This document shows, in pieces, positions 5,016 through 6,686 of a DNA stretch of 6,686 nt. The notes below the pieces were generated by a model. That model saw nothing but the letters and a program-made list of their open reading frames with translations, did no database searches and was not told the origin of the DNA. The stretch is from an uncultured Porphyromonas sp. (GTDB lineage: Bacteria > Bacteroidota > Bacteroidia > Bacteroidales > Porphyromonadaceae). The stretch is from the NCBI RefSeq assembly GCF_947254915.1, contig NZ_CAMYEZ010000119.1, positions 1 to 6,686 of the forward strand. Reading direction: 5' to 3'. The number at the start of each line of letters is the position of its first letter. Within the stretch, counting starts at the first letter, position 1. The position numbers and the translations under genes were made by a program.

Positions 5016-6686
5016 TGATATCCGTTCAAGACCTTACGGTAGACTTTGGTAAGCAACTCCTCTTTGACTCGATCAACTTTGTCATTAGCAAGGGCGAGCG
5101 GGTCGCTCTTGTCGGGCATAATGGGGCGGGGAAGTCGACCTTGATGAAGATCCTCGTCGGCATTGAGCAACCTACGAGTGGTACCGTCAGTCGTCCTCGA
5201 GACCTTTCCATAGGTTATCTGCCACAGGTCAAAGAGTTGGTCGATCACACCACCCTGCGGGCGGAGGTTGAGGAAGTCTTTAAGGATGTGCAGTCGCTCA
5301 ATGATCAGTACGACCACCTGAGCGAAGAGCTGGCGACCCGCACAGACTACGACTCGCCTGAGTACTTAGAGTTGATCGAGCGCCACGGACATCTCACCGA
5401 TCTGATACAGATGCACCACCCGTCGCAGTACCTTGCCGAGATGGAGCGGACGCTCCTCGGACTAGGCTTCGAGCGAAGCGACTTCGACAGACCGACCCGT
5501 GAGTTCTCCGGCGGATGGCGTATGCGTATTGAGCTGGCGAAGGTGCTGCTGAGCAATCCCGATCTGCTCCTCCTCGATGAGCCGACGAACCACCTAGATA
5601 TTGAGTCCATCGACTGGCTCGAGCACTTCCTCATCGCCCGTGGAGTCACGCTCCTCCTCGTCTCGCACGACCGTACCTTCCTCGACAACGTGACCAACCG
5701 CACCATTGAGATTGAGCTGGGACGCATCTACGACTACAAGACTTCCTACAGCCACTACGTCACCCTGCGTGAGGAGCGGCTGGAGCAGCAGAAGCGAGCT
5801 TACGAGAATCAGCAGAAGAAGATCCAAGACATCGAGTCCTTCGTCGAGCGTTTCCGCTATAAGCCGACGAAGAGCGCACAGGTTCAGAGCCGTCTCAAGC
5901 AGCTAGACAAGATCGAGGAGATCGAGCTCGACGAGATAGACACACGGCACATTAACTTTACCTTCCCGATGGCAGGGCGCAGTGGCGACTATCCCGTCAT
6001 CATCGAGGACCTAGACAAGAGCTACGGTGACCTCTCCGTGCTACGCAACGTATCAATGACCATCAAGCGTGGCGAAAAGGTCGCCTTCGTTGGGAAGAAC
6101 GGCTCCGGTAAGTCAACCCTCATGCGCTGTATTATGGGACAAGAGGAGTACACTGGCAAGCTCCAAATAGGACACGGCGTAGAGATCGCATATTTCTCTC
6201 AGAATAGGGCGCAGGAGCTACCCGCTAATCAGACTATCCGTGACGCCATCGACAGTTTGGCGCGTGGCGACATGAGACTACATATCAACGACATGCTGGG
6301 AGCCTTCCTCTTTGGCGGGGAGGTGGCCGACAAGCCGATCAGCGTACTCAGTGGTGGCGAGCGTGCTCGTGTCGCCATCATGCAGATGCTCCTAGAGCCT
6401 GCCAACCTGCTCATCCTCGATGAGCCGACCAACCACCTAGACATCCGAACCAAAGAGATCCTCAAGCGAGCCATCGCAGCCTTCCCTGGGACCGTCATCG
6501 TCGTCTCGCACGACCGCTACTTCCTCTCGGGGCTCGTCGACCGCATCTTCTCCTTTAGCCATGGCACTGTACGGGAGTGCATGAACGGCCTCGACGGCTA
6601 CCTCGCCACCCTCCACGAAGAGCTCAGCCAATCGCCAACAGCTAACAGCCAACAACCAACGGCTAACAACCAACAGCCAACAGCTA
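5015..6686 (+). CDS. ABC-F family ATPase, Uup/YheS-like (3' end outside window)
   Basis: The reading frame opens at the ATG that shares its A with the TPR stop codon (TGATG) and stays open for 557 codons to the right edge. It is a cytosolic, ribosome-associated type of twin ATPase, and both sites look active. Domain 1 has GHNGAGKST (34-42), Gln71, FSGGW (164-168), LLLLDEPTNHLD (184-195) and SHD (217-219). The linker, about 250-306, is charged and helical (RAYENQQKKI, then FVERFRYKPTKSAQVQSRLK). Domain 2 has GKNGSGKST (360-368), LSGGER (445-450), LLILDEPTNHLD (465-476) and SHD (498-500). Family-like sequence ends about residue 535. The rest seen is SQSPTAN, SQQPTAN, NQQPTA, a heptapeptide tail written by a 7-bp DNA repeat. 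Bacteroidetes relatives usually carry a charged C-terminal extension here (recollection). Substrate and partner are unknown; a housekeeping translation factor is likelier than a resistance protein. Overlap with the TPR gene implies translational coupling. Confidence 0.92.
   Translation, partial: MISVQDLTVDFGKQLLFDSINFVISKGERVALVGHNGAGKSTLMKILVGIEQPTSGTVSRPRDLSIGYLPQVKELVDHTTLRAEVEEVFKDVQSLNDQYDHLSEELATRTDYDSPEYLELIERHGHLTDLIQMHHPSQYLAEMERTLLGLGFERSDFDRPTREFSGGWRMRIELAKVLLSNPDLLLLDEPTNHLDIESIDWLEHFLIARGVTLLLVSHDRTFLDNVTNRTIEIELGRIYDYKTSYSHYVTLREERLEQQKRAYENQQKKIQDIESFVERFRYKPTKSAQVQSRLKQLDKIEEIELDEIDTRHINFTFPMAGRSGDYPVIIEDLDKSYGDLSVLRNVSMTIKRGEKVAFVGKNGSGKSTLMRCIMGQEEYTGKLQIGHGVEIAYFSQNRAQELPANQTIRDAIDSLARGDMRLHINDMLGAFLFGGEVADKPISVLSGGERARVAIMQMLLEPANLLILDEPTNHLDIRTKEILKRAIAAFPGTVIVVSHDRYFLSGLVDRIFSFSHGTVRECMNGLDGYLATLHEELSQSPTANSQQPTANNQQPTA
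6626..6686 (+). repeat. Tandem 7-bp repeat, ARCYAAC, in coding sequence
   Basis: Eight full units and the start of a ninth run to the window edge: AGCCAAT, CGCCAAC, AGCTAAC, AGCCAAC, AACCAAC, GGCTAAC, AACCAAC, AGCCAAC, AGCTA. The T-containing unit recurs every third unit, giving a period of 21 bases, or seven codons. In the ABC-F frame this reads as Ser/Gln/Pro/Thr/Ala/Asn heptapeptides. The TAA triplets at 6643, 6664 and 6685 all fall in one other frame. The unit matches the array at 193-227. The array continues beyond the window. Confidence 0.9.

Noticed and set aside
5347..6673. Minus-strand frames opposite the second ABC-F, including one reading through the 7-bp array
   Set aside because: The + strand carries a complete set of ABC-F motifs. 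The minus-strand peptides are compositional shadows.
375..6686. Antibiotic-resistance ABC-F locus or defence island
   Set aside because: Neither ABC-F carries features I can tie to a known resistance subfamily, and the neighbours are housekeeping genes. There are no integrase, transposase or toxin-antitoxin genes in the window.

Overview
The window looks like chromosomal DNA from a Bacteroidetes bacterium, most likely a Porphyromonas close to P. asaccharolytica or P. uenonis. Three things point there: the protein families and their wording, a Bacteroidetes-type TAnnTTTG promoter element, and intergenic DNA full of short TTAGAGG-like and AGCYAAC-like repeats. The genus is inferred from memory of such sequences, not from a search.

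Positions 1-374 hold no convincing gene but are densely structured. In order they contain a 21-bp direct repeat (1-42), a nested stem-loop (39-92), six 7-bp units of TTAGARR (100-141), CTAG-rich palindromes (145-176), five 7-bp units of AGCYAAC (193-227), a promoter-like TACCTTTG (251-258), and a leader that can fold into two competing structures (266-333). The first gene starts at 375.

Five genes on the + strand follow with almost no space between them (gaps of 15, 25 and 5 bases, then a 1-base TGATG overlap), so they probably form one operon. They are a YbiT-type ABC-F ATPase (375-1997), the RuvX/YqgF nuclease-fold protein (2013-2438), peptide deformylase (2464-3030), a secreted TPR-repeat protein (3036-5015), and a second ABC-F ATPase (5015 to the right edge, with no stop inside the window). 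Four of the five act in the cytosol, three of them at or near the ribosome. The TPR protein has a signal peptide and is the exception. This is mostly a housekeeping cluster, and I see no new defence or mobile system.

Two signals deserve attention. The first ABC-F has lost the hallmarks of one of its two composite ATP sites in a coordinated way, while the second ABC-F keeps both. The second ABC-F runs at its 3' end into a 7-bp repeat array of the same family as the one in the upstream intergenic region. There the array is read as a Ser/Gln/Pro/Thr/Ala/Asn heptapeptide tail. Because 7 is not a multiple of 3, a change in copy number would shift the reading frame.
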